Source: CAVOEB01 sp965249645
Lineage (GTDB): Bacteria; Pseudomonadota; Alphaproteobacteria; UBA828; JAPUJA01
Assembly: GCA_965249645.1 (NCBI GenBank)
Contig: CBDFML010000011.1
Coordinates: 248,001-312,000, forward strand
Direction of reading: 5' to 3'
Length of the DNA stretch: 64,000 bases
Position numbers and translations under genes: made by a program. The first letter of the stretch is position 1, and every line of letters begins with the position of its first letter. The notes beneath the pieces are model-generated. The model saw nothing but the letters and a program-made list of their open reading frames with translations. It did no database searches and had not been told where the DNA came from. Below are positions 32,854 through 41,791 of the stretch, piece after piece.

Positions 32854-34431
32854 TCAGCTCATCGCGATCTCGAAGCGGGTTTCCGCGGACAGCGGGGTCG
32901 AAATTTCGAGCCTGGTCTCACCGGTCCAGCGGCTTGATGAGCCGTCCGCGCCCGCCGCGCCGAGATCGGTGCCGTCGCGCACCACACGCCAGGGTTTTGC
33001 GCGGTCGAGCTGTTCGATACGAAAGCTCGTGCGATCGATCGCTCCGGCGCTGGGCTCGACGGCGAGGGTGAGTTGCTCCGTGAGCGCGTCGAAGGCGGCC
33101 CGGCGCACGAGGACGGCGGGAAAATCGATGCCCTCGACGGTGGGCTCAGCGAAGTGGGCGTCGTCCCACGGGTCGTTGTAGAGCCGCCAGAGGCCGTCCG
33201 CTACGTTGAGCCGCGCCCAGGGCAGCAGCGCGTTGCCGATCAGGCAGGTGACGTAGTTGTCGGTGCCCATGGCGTCGTTGCGCGGGTAATAGAGGCAGCC
33301 CTCGCGCCGATCGGGGGCGAAATACTTCTCGGCGTAGGCCAGCATGCCGGTCAGGGTCTCTGCGTCGCCCATCTCGGACGCCGCCAGCGCCATCAGCCCG
33401 AAGGTCTGCACGCCGAGCATGATGGGATCGACCGCGAGGTCGCCGACCTCGCTGTCGAGCGAGCGGTTATAGACCGTGTCGTCGACGCCCAGCGTGCCGT
33501 CGGGCATGGGGCGGACCAGTCGCTTGCGCACGTTGGGATAGACGCTCTCGGTATAGTCAGGCTTCCAGGGGTGCATCATGGCGCACCACCAGGCATCGGT
33601 CAGCCCGCCCTCGAGAACCTCCTCCTGGCGCACGGAGATATAGACTGGCAGTTCCTCGCAACAGGTCGATTTGAAAAGGTTGGAGCGTTTCTTCCAGGCC
33701 TCTTCGAATCGCTGAGTGAGGAACGGGGCGATCTCGGTGCCGTGGACGTGGTCGTGGTGGTGAAAGCCCAGCAGCGGGGTCTGATTGCAGACCACGAAGA
33801 TGGCGTTGGGCTCGCACTCGCAGCCGAGATAGTCGTTGCGCTCGAATTCCTTGAGAATCGCCTGACCCAGGCTCTTGTGATCGTAGGCGAAGGTTTCGGG
33901 CCCGACACCCCGGAACACGGGTTTGAACTCGAAGGAGAGCGAACCGGGCGCGTTGTAGCGGCCGGTGCGGTAGAGCATCTCGTAGAGCCCGACCATCTTG
34001 AACAGATGGCCGCTATACATGATGTTCTGGCGCACCACCGGATCGAGCCAGCCCTCGCCCAGCTCCTCGAGGTCGGGGTCGAAGACCTTGCTGCCGCGCG
34101 ACGCGGTCTCCCAGTAGCCCCAGACGTCGAAGCGCAGCATCTTCTCGATCAGCTTCTCGAAGACGCTGCGGTAGAGCTCGCGCCAGGCGGGCGTGCGGTG
34201 GTACTGCGCGGCCCCGATGGCGTAACTCATCATGGCGAGCTGATAGCGCAGCGCGTCGTCGCCCTCCTGGCCCGGCTCGAAGGTCCCCATATGGGCCCAG
34301 TCCCCGGGGATCTGGTCGGCGAGACGCGTGAAGTGACGAAGATGCGCGATCTGCTCGTCGTCGAGCCTTTGTTCGTCGTCGCTGGCATTGCGCCGCGAAG
34401 CCGCGACACTCGACCGCTCGTCCTGGACCAT
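32854..34431 (-). CDS. Linalool dehydratase/isomerase-like (LinD family) protein
   Basis: A 525-residue protein with no membrane segment. From about residue 60 to 400 it has the helical-barrel pattern of the linalool dehydratase/isomerase family: YSGHLFKMVGLYEMLY, PGSLSFEFKPVF, GPETFAYDHKSL, then CEPN...CNQ. The two cysteines are Cys206 and Cys215, nine residues apart like the catalytic pair Cys171/Cys180 of Castellaniella LinD. The roughly 120 C-terminal residues are a distinct region. LinD hydrates and isomerises monoterpenes in the periplasm; this one has no evident signal peptide, so its substrate and site are open. It is divergent from an M24 gene. Confidence 0.72.
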   Translation of the reverse strand: MVQDERSSVAASRRNASDDEQRLDDEQIAHLRHFTRLADQIPGDWAHMGTFEPGQEGDDALRYQLAMMSYAIGAAQYHRTPAWRELYRSVFEKLIEKMLRFDVWGYWETASRGSKVFDPDLEELGEGWLDPVVRQNIMYSGHLFKMVGLYEMLYRTGRYNAPGSLSFEFKPVFRGVGPETFAYDHKSLGQAILKEFERNDYLGCECEPNAIFVVCNQTPLLGFHHHDHVHGTEIAPFLTQRFEEAWKKRSNLFKSTCCEELPVYISVRQEEVLEGGLTDAWWCAMMHPWKPDYTESVYPNVRKRLVRPMPDGTLGVDDTVYNRSLDSEVGDLAVDPIMLGVQTFGLMALAASEMGDAETLTGMLAYAEKYFAPDRREGCLYYPRNDAMGTDNYVTCLIGNALLPWARLNVADGLWRLYNDPWDDAHFAEPTVEGIDFPAVLVRRAAFDALTEQLTLAVEPSAGAIDRTSFRIEQLDRAKPWRVVRDGTDLGAAGADGSSSRWTGETRLEISTPLSAETRFEIAMS

Positions 34432-34595
34432 CGGCCCGCTCCCCGGTTTGGCTGGACCGTCAGGCTAGCACCCGACCGGCGGCCCGGCAATCGCGACCCG
34501 GCCGATCAAATCGACAGGTGACCCCGAGCGCGGTCTCGGCTATGAATCCCTTCAAGAGGCACTCAACGCATCAGTAGCTCAGGGAGACGAAATTT

Positions 34596-35786
34596 ATGGT
34601 TGAACGTTATTTTCCGCTGGAGGAATACGAGCAGCGCTGGTCCAAGGTCGAGGACGAGATGAAGAAGAAGGGCCTCAACGCGGCCATTGTCTGGAGCCGC
34701 TCCGCAGGGACCTTTGACGGCTGCGCCGACTCGCTGTACCTGGCTAATTTTTATTCGACCAACTCCGGAACCCAGCCGGATTCGACCAAGCATCACGGCA
34801 TCGGCTTCAACGCCGTCCTGTTGCAGGTCGGCGAGGAGCCGGAGCTGATCTGCGACGAGCCGCCGCCCGAGCATCTGATCGCGACCACGCGTCACCGATG
34901 GAGCCTGAACGTCATCCAGGCGGCCATGGACGCGATGCGCGAGCGCAATATCGGCGGCAGGGTGGCGTTCTGCGGCACGGAACTGTTTCCCATGAAATAC
35001 TGGGCGGAGTTCCAGACCGGCCTGCCCAACATCGACTGGCAGTTCGAGGATCACCTGACCGAGAATGCGCGACTGATCAAGAGCCCGCGCGAACTCGATG
35101 CGTTTCGCGAGGGCGGCGAGATCGTCACGTCCGCACTGAGTCTGCTGATCGGCGGGCTGGTCGTGGGCAAGAGCGAGGCGGAGGCTGCGGCCGACGCGGT
35201 GGCCGAGGTGACGCGCTACGGCGGGTCGGTCCATATGATGCCGGTCAACCACGGCGAGCTGATCGAATTTTTCTGCCGCAATCCGCTCGCCGGCTATTCG
35301 ACCGACGTGCCCCAGGAGGGCGATCTGGTGCGCGGCTGGGTCTACGGCCCCATCTGGCAAGGCTACTGGATCGATCCCGGGCGCACCGCGGTGTGCGGCG
35401 GCAAGCCGACCCCGGAGCAGAAGGAGCTGGTCGAGGCCTGCGGCGGCCTGATCACGGAGCTGGCGGAGATGATCAAGCCCGGTGTGCGGGTCGGCGATGT
35501 GGCGCGGCGCGGTAACGAAATCGAGGCCGAGTTTGGCGGCACGCTCGATCAGGCGCACCAGAAATGGCCGCTGTTCGGCCACGGCAACGGCCTGTTCTGG
35601 GAGCCGCCCTGGCTGGCAGAAGACCTGGGCCATGAGGACAGGGTCTACCAGGAGGGCATGGTCGCAAGCACGGAAGCGTTCCTGTCGCGCGACGGTGTCG
35701 GGTCGGCAGGCTTCGAGAACAACTTCATCGTCACCGCCGACGGCATCGAATACATCACCAACACGCCGATGTATTTCTGGGACTGA
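34596..35786 (+). CDS. M24-family peptidase/creatinase-like hydrolase with an altered metal site
   Basis: A 396-residue protein with an N-terminal creatinase/prolidase domain and a C-terminal pita-bread domain. Of five M24 metal ligands, four are visible: Asp in GYWIDPGRT, His in FGHGNGLFWEPPW, Glu in MVASTEAFL and Glu in GFENNFIV. The first Asp, expected 11 residues before GYWIDPGRT, is missing (the stretch reads GWVYGP). That leaves a mononuclear or metal-free enzyme like creatinase, which cleaves C-N bonds, as an option. It is followed after 31 bp by an M81 hydrolase, probably in one operon. Confidence 0.85.
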   Translation: MVERYFPLEEYEQRWSKVEDEMKKKGLNAAIVWSRSAGTFDGCADSLYLANFYSTNSGTQPDSTKHHGIGFNAVLLQVGEEPELICDEPPPEHLIATTRHRWSLNVIQAAMDAMRERNIGGRVAFCGTELFPMKYWAEFQTGLPNIDWQFEDHLTENARLIKSPRELDAFREGGEIVTSALSLLIGGLVVGKSEAEAAADAVAEVTRYGGSVHMMPVNHGELIEFFCRNPLAGYSTDVPQEGDLVRGWVYGPIWQGYWIDPGRTAVCGGKPTPEQKELVEACGGLITELAEMIKPGVRVGDVARRGNEIEAEFGGTLDQAHQKWPLFGHGNGLFWEPPWLAEDLGHEDRVYQEGMVASTEAFLSRDGVGSAGFENNFIVTADGIEYITNTPMYFWD

Positions 35787-35817
35787 GCCCGCGCGCACGG
35801 AAGCGGGGAGGAAGACC

Positions 35818-37302
35818 ATGACCCGCCGGTTCGTCATCGCCATGATGAAGCACGAGACGAACACGTTTTCGCCCGTGCCCACGCCGACCGAGCGCTTCGG
35901 CGCTCACGGCCCCGCCTTCGGCGCCGCCGCGCGCATGGAATTTCAGGGCACCAACACGCCGCTGGCCGCCTATCTCGATCTGGCGAACAAGGCCGGCGCC
36001 GAAATCGTCACTCCGGTGGCCGCCGACGCCCTGCCCTCGGGCCCGGTCTCGGTCGACGCCTACGAAACGATTACCGGTGTGATTCTGAAATCGATCGAGG
36101 CGGGCTGCGACGCCTGCTTCCTCGACCTGCACGGCGCCATGGTCACCGAGACCAACGACGACGGCGAGGGCGTCCTGCTCGAACGCATCCGCGCATGCGC
36201 GCCCGGCCTTCCGATCGCAGTGGCGCTCGACCTGCACACCAACCTGACGGCGCGGATGGTCGAGAACTGCACCTCCATGGTCGGTTACAAGACCTATCCC
36301 CATGTCGATATGTACGAGGCGGGCGAACGCGCGGGCAAGATCCTGATCCGCGCGCTGGACGGCGAATGCGACCCGGTTATGGCGTGGGGCACCCGGCCGC
36401 TGATGCCCCACACGCTGTGCATGGGCACGGATTCCGGCCCTATGGCCGAGTTGGTCGAGCGCTGCCGGGCGGAGGAGGCCGCCGGCCTGCCCGCTGCGAC
36501 CGTGTTCGGCGGCTTTCCCATCGCCGACATCGAAAATGCGGGGCTGTCCTGCGTCGTCGTCGCCGACGGCGACCGGGCGGCGGCGGAGACGTTGCGCGAC
36601 GCGCTGCTCGACGAGGCCTGGGCGATGCGCGCCGACTTCGTTTACCGCTCGGCGCCGCTGGAGCAATCGGTGGGCGAGGCCAAGGCGCTGAACAAAGGCC
36701 CGATCCTGCTGATCGACCATGCGGACAACTGCGCCTCGGGCGGCACCCAGGACACCACCGCCGTGCTCGCCGAGATTATCCGCCAGGAGCTTGACGACGT
36801 CGCCGTCTTTGCGATCTGCGATCCCGCCGCGGTGACGCGGATGATCGAGGCGGGCGTCGGCAACGAGGTCACCCTGTCGCTGGGCGGCAAGGTCGATATG
36901 CCCGCGATCGGACGGATCGGCGAGCCGCTCGACGTGAGCGGCCGGGTGCGCCATATCTCGGACGGCGAATTCATTGTGCGCGGACCCATGTATACGGGCG
37001 TGCGCGCGGCCATGGGCCGCTCGGCGGTGCTCGATACGGGCCGCGTCGAGATCGTCGTGATCGAGCACAATCACGAGCCGTGGGATCTGGGTTGCTTCCG
37101 CTCGGTCGGCATCGAGCCGACCCACAAACGTTACCTGATGCTCAAATCGCGCATCCATTACCGTGCCGGCTTTGCGCCCATCGCGAAGCATATCGTCGAA
37201 TGCGCGGGCGTCGGCGTGACCTCGTCGGACGTCACGCTGTTCGACTTCAAGAAGCTGCGCCGGCCGATCTACCCGCTCGATGGCGACGAGGCGTTCAACT
37301 AG
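35818..37302 (+). CDS. M81 family metallopeptidase (MlrC/microcystinase C type)
   Basis: A 494-residue protein. The N-terminal DUF1485 half begins IAMMKHETNTFSP with a conserved His-Glu-Thr-Asn and has CFLDLHGAMVTE and ALDLHTN, likely metal ligands; the C-terminal MlrC half contains DHADNCASGGTQDTT and IEHNHEPWD. MlrC releases amino acids from small linear peptides. The ATG at 35818 is behind GGGGAGGAAG. With the M24 gene upstream it could degrade short or unusual peptides. Confidence 0.9.
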   Translation: MTRRFVIAMMKHETNTFSPVPTPTERFGAHGPAFGAAARMEFQGTNTPLAAYLDLANKAGAEIVTPVAADALPSGPVSVDAYETITGVILKSIEAGCDACFLDLHGAMVTETNDDGEGVLLERIRACAPGLPIAVALDLHTNLTARMVENCTSMVGYKTYPHVDMYEAGERAGKILIRALDGECDPVMAWGTRPLMPHTLCMGTDSGPMAELVERCRAEEAAGLPAATVFGGFPIADIENAGLSCVVVADGDRAAAETLRDALLDEAWAMRADFVYRSAPLEQSVGEAKALNKGPILLIDHADNCASGGTQDTTAVLAEIIRQELDDVAVFAICDPAAVTRMIEAGVGNEVTLSLGGKVDMPAIGRIGEPLDVSGRVRHISDGEFIVRGPMYTGVRAAMGRSAVLDTGRVEIVVIEHNHEPWDLGCFRSVGIEPTHKRYLMLKSRIHYRAGFAPIAKHIVECAGVGVTSSDVTLFDFKKLRRPIYPLDGDEAFN

Positions 37303-37320
37303 CTCCCCTCCCACGCTCAG

Positions 37321-38748
37321 CTAGAGCGGCGGACGGTATTTGGCGCTCGCGTACCACGGGTTAAGCCGCTCGAACGCCGAGCCCGCGCGGAACACCGAGA
37401 CGTCGTCGTAGGTTCGCCCGACGATCTGCAGGCCCGTCGGCACGCCGTTCGACGCCCGACCCAAGGGCACGCAGAGCACCGGGCAGCGCGCCAGCATGTT
37501 GAACGGCGGCGTCATCGCCCAGTCGAGATAGGCGTCGACCTTGACCCCGTCGATCGCAAAATCAGGATCGCTGACATCGTGCTCGGCGCCGACCGAGGGC
37601 ACCGCGAGGGTCGGGCAGAGCAGCAGGCGGTAGGTCTGCAGGATCGGTCCCAGGGTCTCGTACATGCGGCCTTCAAGTTCCATGGACTCGACCAGGTCCG
37701 CAGGCGTGGTGGTCGCGGCGCGGCGCAGAAACTCGCGGGTATAGGCGCATAGCCGCTCGTCGTCGGGCGACAGGGAGCGCAGGGAATCCGCACCCATGAT
37801 CGCACCGAAATGATCGTAGACCCGGGTGAGCAAATCCCGCGACCAACCGAGATCGACCTGCTCGACGCTACACCCCAGTTCGCGGAAGGCGTCCACGGCC
37901 GCGAGCGTGTTCGCGCGCACTTCGGGATCGACCGCATAGACCCCGAGGTCGAGCGAATAGGCGATCTTCCAGCCCTTGATATCCTTGAGCATCGGCGGAA
38001 TGCGCAACTTGGGCCGGAGCGAGACGATGTCCTTGGGATGGGGTCCGGTCATGACGTTTTGCAGCAAGGCACAGTCGGCGACGGTTCGGGCGAGGGGGCC
38101 GGAATGGCAGTACCAGTCGAGATTGTAGGGTGCGAGATCCGGGTTGCGCCCGAAGGGCGGCTTGTAGCCCACCACGCCCGAGGCTGATGCGGGGATGCGG
38201 ATCGAGCCGCCGATATCGGTGCCGTTGGCCAGCATCGTCGAGCCTGCGGCGAGCGCCGCACCCGCGCCGCCCGACGAGCCGCCCGGCGTAAAGTCCAGGT
38301 TCCACGGGTTGCGCGTCACCCCCCAGAGCTTCGAATAGGCGAACCCCGCGCAGGAAAATTCCGGCGTCGCGGTGCGGGCGTGGACGATTCCCCCGGCGCG
38401 CAAAATCCGTTCCGGCGCGGGGTGGGTTATCTCGTCGACGATACCCTTGTAGAGCAACGAGCCGTTGGGCGTGCTCTTGCCCTTGATCGGGGTCTCGTCC
38501 TTGATCGCGACGGGCAATCCTTCGAGTTTGCGCAACCGGGCGCCAGGCTTCATATATTTGGCTTCCGCCCGCTTCGCCGCGTCGCGCGCCGCGTCGAAAT
38601 AGGTCATGGGAAAGGCGTTTATTGCGGGCTCGACCGCCTGGGCGCGTGCAATCACCGCGTCCATCAACTCGACCGGCGAAAGACTGCGTGACTTGTACCG
38701 GGCAAGAACCTCCGCGGCGCTCAGATAGCAAAGCTTGGTATCGCTCAT
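37321..38748 (-). CDS. Amidase (amidase signature family)
   Basis: A 475-residue amidase with the Ser-cisSer-Lys triad: Lys83 (VAIKDE), Ser158 (TPGGSSGGAGAALAAG) and nucleophile Ser182 (DIGGSIRIPAS), 24 residues apart as usual. No signal peptide is present. Substrate could be an aryl or aliphatic amide. The stop lies 18 bp from the convergent M81 gene. It is 32 bp downstream of the TauE/SafE exporter on the same strand. Confidence 0.92.
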   Translation of the reverse strand: MSDTKLCYLSAAEVLARYKSRSLSPVELMDAVIARAQAVEPAINAFPMTYFDAARDAAKRAEAKYMKPGARLRKLEGLPVAIKDETPIKGKSTPNGSLLYKGIVDEITHPAPERILRAGGIVHARTATPEFSCAGFAYSKLWGVTRNPWNLDFTPGGSSGGAGAALAAGSTMLANGTDIGGSIRIPASASGVVGYKPPFGRNPDLAPYNLDWYCHSGPLARTVADCALLQNVMTGPHPKDIVSLRPKLRIPPMLKDIKGWKIAYSLDLGVYAVDPEVRANTLAAVDAFRELGCSVEQVDLGWSRDLLTRVYDHFGAIMGADSLRSLSPDDERLCAYTREFLRRAATTTPADLVESMELEGRMYETLGPILQTYRLLLCPTLAVPSVGAEHDVSDPDFAIDGVKVDAYLDWAMTPPFNMLARCPVLCVPLGRASNGVPTGLQIVGRTYDDVSVFRAGSAFERLNPWYASAKYRPPL

Positions 38749-38780
38749 GGGTGTCTCTCCCAGACAGGGTTGCCAGCCGC

Positions 38781-39545
38781 TTAGAAGCCGATCCAGCCCT
38801 GGCCCGAGGCGCCGTCATAGAGCAGCTTGAGCCCGGCCAGGAACAGCAGCCCATAGAGTATCCGGTAAAACGCCTCCTTGGGAATGCGCTGCTGGAAGCG
38901 CACGCCCAGCCAGATGCCGAGCGGCGCCATGGGGCTCAGGATCAGGCCGGTCAGCAGGGTCTCGCCGGTGAACAGGCCGAGCACGCCGTAGGGGATCAGC
39001 TTGACGTAGTTGACCACGAGGAAGAACACCACCGTGGTGCCGACGAAGATGTCCTTGTCCATTTTCTGGGGCAACAGATAGAACTGCACCGGCGGGCCGC
39101 CCGAATGGGCGATCATGCTGGTAAAGCCCGAGGCCGCGCCCGACAGCCCGCCGGTCACGATATGGGGGCTCGTGGTACGCGTCGCCGCACCGGGCGCGAG
39201 CAGGCGGTAGAGCGGCACCGCGATGGCCAGCGCGCCGATCATCAGGCGGATTGCATCGTCGTCGAGATAGCGGAACGTAAGCGCGCCCGCAACAATGCCG
39301 AGCAGTGCGCCGGGCAGCATGATTTTGAGGTTTCGCCAGTCGCGCGCCTTGCGATAGGCGTAGAGCCCGGCGAGATCCATGACGCAGAGCAGCGGCAGGA
39401 TGATGGCCGCGCTCTGAATCGGCGAGATCACCAGGGCGAGCAAGGGGGTCACCATGATGCCCGCACCGAAGCCGCCCTTGGAGATGCCCATGAGCAGCAC
39501 AGCGGGCACGGCGACGATATAGAACAGGGGATCGACGAGCGGCAT
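38781..39545 (-). CDS. TauE/SafE family membrane exporter
   Basis: A 254-residue membrane protein of about eight helices. The repeated GxxxG-rich pattern with GISKGGFGAGIMVTPLLALV near the N-terminus and GLSGAASGFTSMIAHSGGPPVQFYLLP in the middle is diagnostic of TauE/SafE. Members export sulfite, sulfoacetate or other organic anions, or import them. In this block it probably moves an organic acid made or used by the adjacent hydrolases; the ion is unknown. Confidence 0.9.
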   Translation of the reverse strand: MPLVDPLFYIVAVPAVLLMGISKGGFGAGIMVTPLLALVISPIQSAAIILPLLCVMDLAGLYAYRKARDWRNLKIMLPGALLGIVAGALTFRYLDDDAIRLMIGALAIAVPLYRLLAPGAATRTTSPHIVTGGLSGAASGFTSMIAHSGGPPVQFYLLPQKMDKDIFVGTTVVFFLVVNYVKLIPYGVLGLFTGETLLTGLILSPMAPLGIWLGVRFQQRIPKEAFYRILYGLLFLAGLKLLYDGASGQGWIGF

Positions 39546-39592
39546 CGGATGGGGCCGAAGGGTTCAGTATCGACGCAAAGCCCGCGGCCGCG

Positions 39593-40366
39593 TCAGGCGG
39601 CGCGGAGCGCGAGATAACCGTCGCACAGCTCGATCATGCGGGCGCGCCCGAAGCTGGGCTCGTGGCCGGCATGAACCACCGAGACGGGCATCTCGCGTAA
39701 GCGCCGGACGGTCTCGATATAGACCGCGATGTCGGAATCCTCGAGTTCGTCGAGCAGGGGCCCGTCATAGAGCGCGTCGCCTGAAAAAAGCGTGCCGCTC
39801 GCCGCCTCCCACAGCCCCATGCTGCCCGGCGAATGGCCCGGCAGATCGACGATTTCGAAGGCTCGGTCGCCGGTGTCGACAACGTCGCCCGCTTCGACCG
39901 TGCGCGTTGCCGGCGCGCCCTCGATGCCGTAGGCGTCGGGATCGTAGCCGGCACGGGGCAGGGCGGTAATCAGCAACCCGGGCAGGGTGTAGCCCGCCCG
40001 TTCCATTTTCTGTACGAAGTCCTCGCCGAATCTGGCGGTGCGCAGTGCGGCGAAGCTTTCGCCCTCGGCCAGCAGCTGCGCCTCGCGCCGATGGATGATG
40101 CGCTCGTCGAATTCGCTCATGCTGCCCGTGTGATCGTAATGGTAGTGGGTCGCGACCGCGGTGACCGGCTTGTCCAGAATGTCCTTGGCGAATTCGGCGA
40201 GGTTGCAGATCCCTAGCCCGGTGTCGATCAGCAGATCGCGCGCAACTCCGCGCACATGCCAGATGTTGCAGCGGATGAAAGGATGGACGTGGGGCTCGTA
40301 GATGAGCGTAGTCGCGTCGTCCACGCGATGGGCTTCGAACCAGTGATCGGCGATGTGCAGAGCCAT
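39593..40366 (-). CDS. MBL-fold metallohydrolase
   Basis: A 257-residue enzyme with the zinc motif THYHYDH (about residues 73-79), a LLIDTGLG strand before it, DLPGHSPGSMGLW and GDALYDG, the further ligands. The ATG at 40366 has a clear GAGGAGG Shine-Dalgarno, so I prefer it to the frame start at 40417. The reaction could be thioester, lactone or persulfide related; not resolved. It is the first minus-strand gene of the mbl-tauE-amidase series. Confidence 0.88.
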   Translation of the reverse strand: MALHIADHWFEAHRVDDATTLIYEPHVHPFIRCNIWHVRGVARDLLIDTGLGICNLAEFAKDILDKPVTAVATHYHYDHTGSMSEFDERIIHRREAQLLAEGESFAALRTARFGEDFVQKMERAGYTLPGLLITALPRAGYDPDAYGIEGAPATRTVEAGDVVDTGDRAFEIVDLPGHSPGSMGLWEAASGTLFSGDALYDGPLLDELEDSDIAVYIETVRRLREMPVSVVHAGHEPSFGRARMIELCDGYLALRAA

Positions 40367-40504
40367 AGGCTTCCTCCTCACGCTGGCGGGCGTGTTGGGC
40401 ACGACGTCCTCGGACAAGTTTTAGCACACGCCGCCCGGGCCGTGCACGCGCCGCGGCTGTGGTTCGGACACGGCCTGTTCACGGCTTGTTGAAGGAGAAG
40501 TGTG

Positions 40505-40600
40505 ATGAATTCGCGCGCACAGTTGGGTATATCCATTCTCACACGCACGGCGTGGCTGATTTTGAAAACAATGATTTTGAACAAGGAGACCTCATTATGA
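40505..40600 (+). CDS. Putative 31-aa leader peptide coupled to the bufferin precursor gene
   Basis: An ATG at 40505, with AAGGAG seven bases upstream, opens 31 codons that end in TGA overlapping the ATG of the precursor gene (ATGA at 40597-40600). The peptide begins MNSRAQLGISIL and is hydrophobic, with no Cys or His. The good Shine-Dalgarno and the coupled stop/start suggest translation, perhaps to tune precursor synthesis, but the precursor has its own AAGGAG, so this may be chance. I know no homologue. Confidence 0.35.
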   Translation: MNSRAQLGISILTRTAWLILKTMILNKETSL

Positions 40601-40863
40601 ACCGTCGCAGTTTTGTAGCCGCCACCGCTCTTGCCGCCCTCGTCGCCGCCGGTGGTGCCGGCGTCCTGTCGGGTCCCGCCCATGCCGGCGATGTCGATTT
40701 CGAGAAGTGCTTCGGCGTTGCCAAGGCCGGGCAGAACGACTGCCAGACCGCGACCACGTCGTGCGCCGGCACGTCGAAGGTCGACGACCAGGCCGACGCC
40801 TGGATCTTCGTGCCGGAAGGCACCTGCGGCAAGATCACCGGCGGCAGCACCTCCGCAGGATAA
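40597..40863 (+). CDS. bufA1: Bufferin-type RiPP precursor (DUF2282 family)
   Basis: An 88-residue precursor. A signal peptide (residues 1-30, ending SGPAHA) is followed by a 58-residue core with four cysteines at 38, 49, 56 and 77 in EKCFG, NDCQTA, TSCAGTS and EGTCGKI, the DUF2282 pattern. In characterised bufferins a partner oxidase converts Cys to 5-thiooxazole and the exported peptide sequesters copper. The signal peptide here implies the modified peptide is exported. ATG at 40597 has AAGGAG 8 bp upstream. It is followed after 37 bp by the MNIO gene. Confidence 0.9.
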   Translation: MNRRSFVAATALAALVAAGGAGVLSGPAHAGDVDFEKCFGVAKAGQNDCQTATTSCAGTSKVDDQADAWIFVPEGTCGKITGGSTSAG

Positions 40864-40900
40864 GGGCCGCGGCGCATTCCGGTCCCCCTGGGAACCCCCG

Positions 40901-41791
40901 ATGGTATCCCCCCGCCATCCAGTTCCCGCGACCCCGATCCCGGCCTCCCAGGCCGGGATCGGATTGCGCGCGCCCCACCACCGGGTGCTGGCCGAGACCC
41001 GCGCGCCGGTCGGCTGGCTCGAGGCCCACAGCGAAAACTATCTCGACGGCGAGCCGAACGCCTGCTTGCTCGAAAATCTTCGGGCCGACTACCCGATCAG
41101 CCTGCACGGGGTCGGGCTCTCGCTCGGCAGCGCCGAAGGGATCGATCGTGCGCATCTCGCGCGCGTTGCCGATCTCACCTCCCGGATAGAGCCCGCCCTG
41201 GTCTCCGAGCATGTCGCCTGGTGCGGCACCGCCGAGGCCTTTCTGAACGATCTGCTGCCGCTGCCCTGGACCGAGGAGGCGCTTAAGCCCCTGGCCGAGA
41301 ATATCGATGCCATGCAGACCGCACTGGGCCGCCCTGTTCTGGTCGAAAACCCGTCGAGCTACATGGCGTTCGCGAATTCCGCGATGGCCGAGTGGGAATT
41401 TCTCACTATCCTGGCCGAGCGCACGGGCTGCGGCCTGCTGCTCGACGTCAACAACGTCTATGTCAGCGCGCAAAACCTCGGTTTCGACCCGCGAGACTAC
41501 CTCGCGGCGGTCCCAGTGGAGCGGGTGGGCGAAATTCACCTCGCGGGCCATCACGTCAATCGCCTGGAAGACGGCGACGTTGTCTTGATCGACGACCACG
41601 GCTCGACGGTCGCCAATCCCGTGTGGGAGCTGTTTGCCGAGACCGCCGCGTGCTGCCCGCTGGCCCCCGTGCTGATCGAATGGGACATCCGCATTCCCGC
41701 CCTGGACATCCTTGTCGCCGAAGCCGCAAAGGCCGACGCGATCATCGATTCCGTCCGCGGCCGGGAGGTTTGCCATGCCGGCATGGCCTGA
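40901..41791 (+). CDS. bufB1: MNIO (DUF692) multinuclear non-heme iron oxidase of the bufferin operon
   Basis: A 296-residue TIM-barrel oxidase of the MNIO family. Candidate metal ligands are His69 (SLHGVG), His104 (SEHVAW), Glu149 (VENPSSYM), Asp182 (LLLDVNNVYVS), His213 and His217 (EIHLAGHHV), His233 (DDHGST) and Glu260 (LIEWD). The conserved AGIGLRAPHH and GWLEAHSENY open the domain. It modifies Cys residues in the precursor using a multi-iron centre. The start at 40901 lacks a good Shine-Dalgarno. It overlaps the next gene by 17 bp, so both proteins are co-translated. Confidence 0.92.
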   Translation: MVSPRHPVPATPIPASQAGIGLRAPHHRVLAETRAPVGWLEAHSENYLDGEPNACLLENLRADYPISLHGVGLSLGSAEGIDRAHLARVADLTSRIEPALVSEHVAWCGTAEAFLNDLLPLPWTEEALKPLAENIDAMQTALGRPVLVENPSSYMAFANSAMAEWEFLTILAERTGCGLLLDVNNVYVSAQNLGFDPRDYLAAVPVERVGEIHLAGHHVNRLEDGDVVLIDDHGSTVANPVWELFAETAACCPLAPVLIEWDIRIPALDILVAEAAKADAIIDSVRGREVCHAGMA

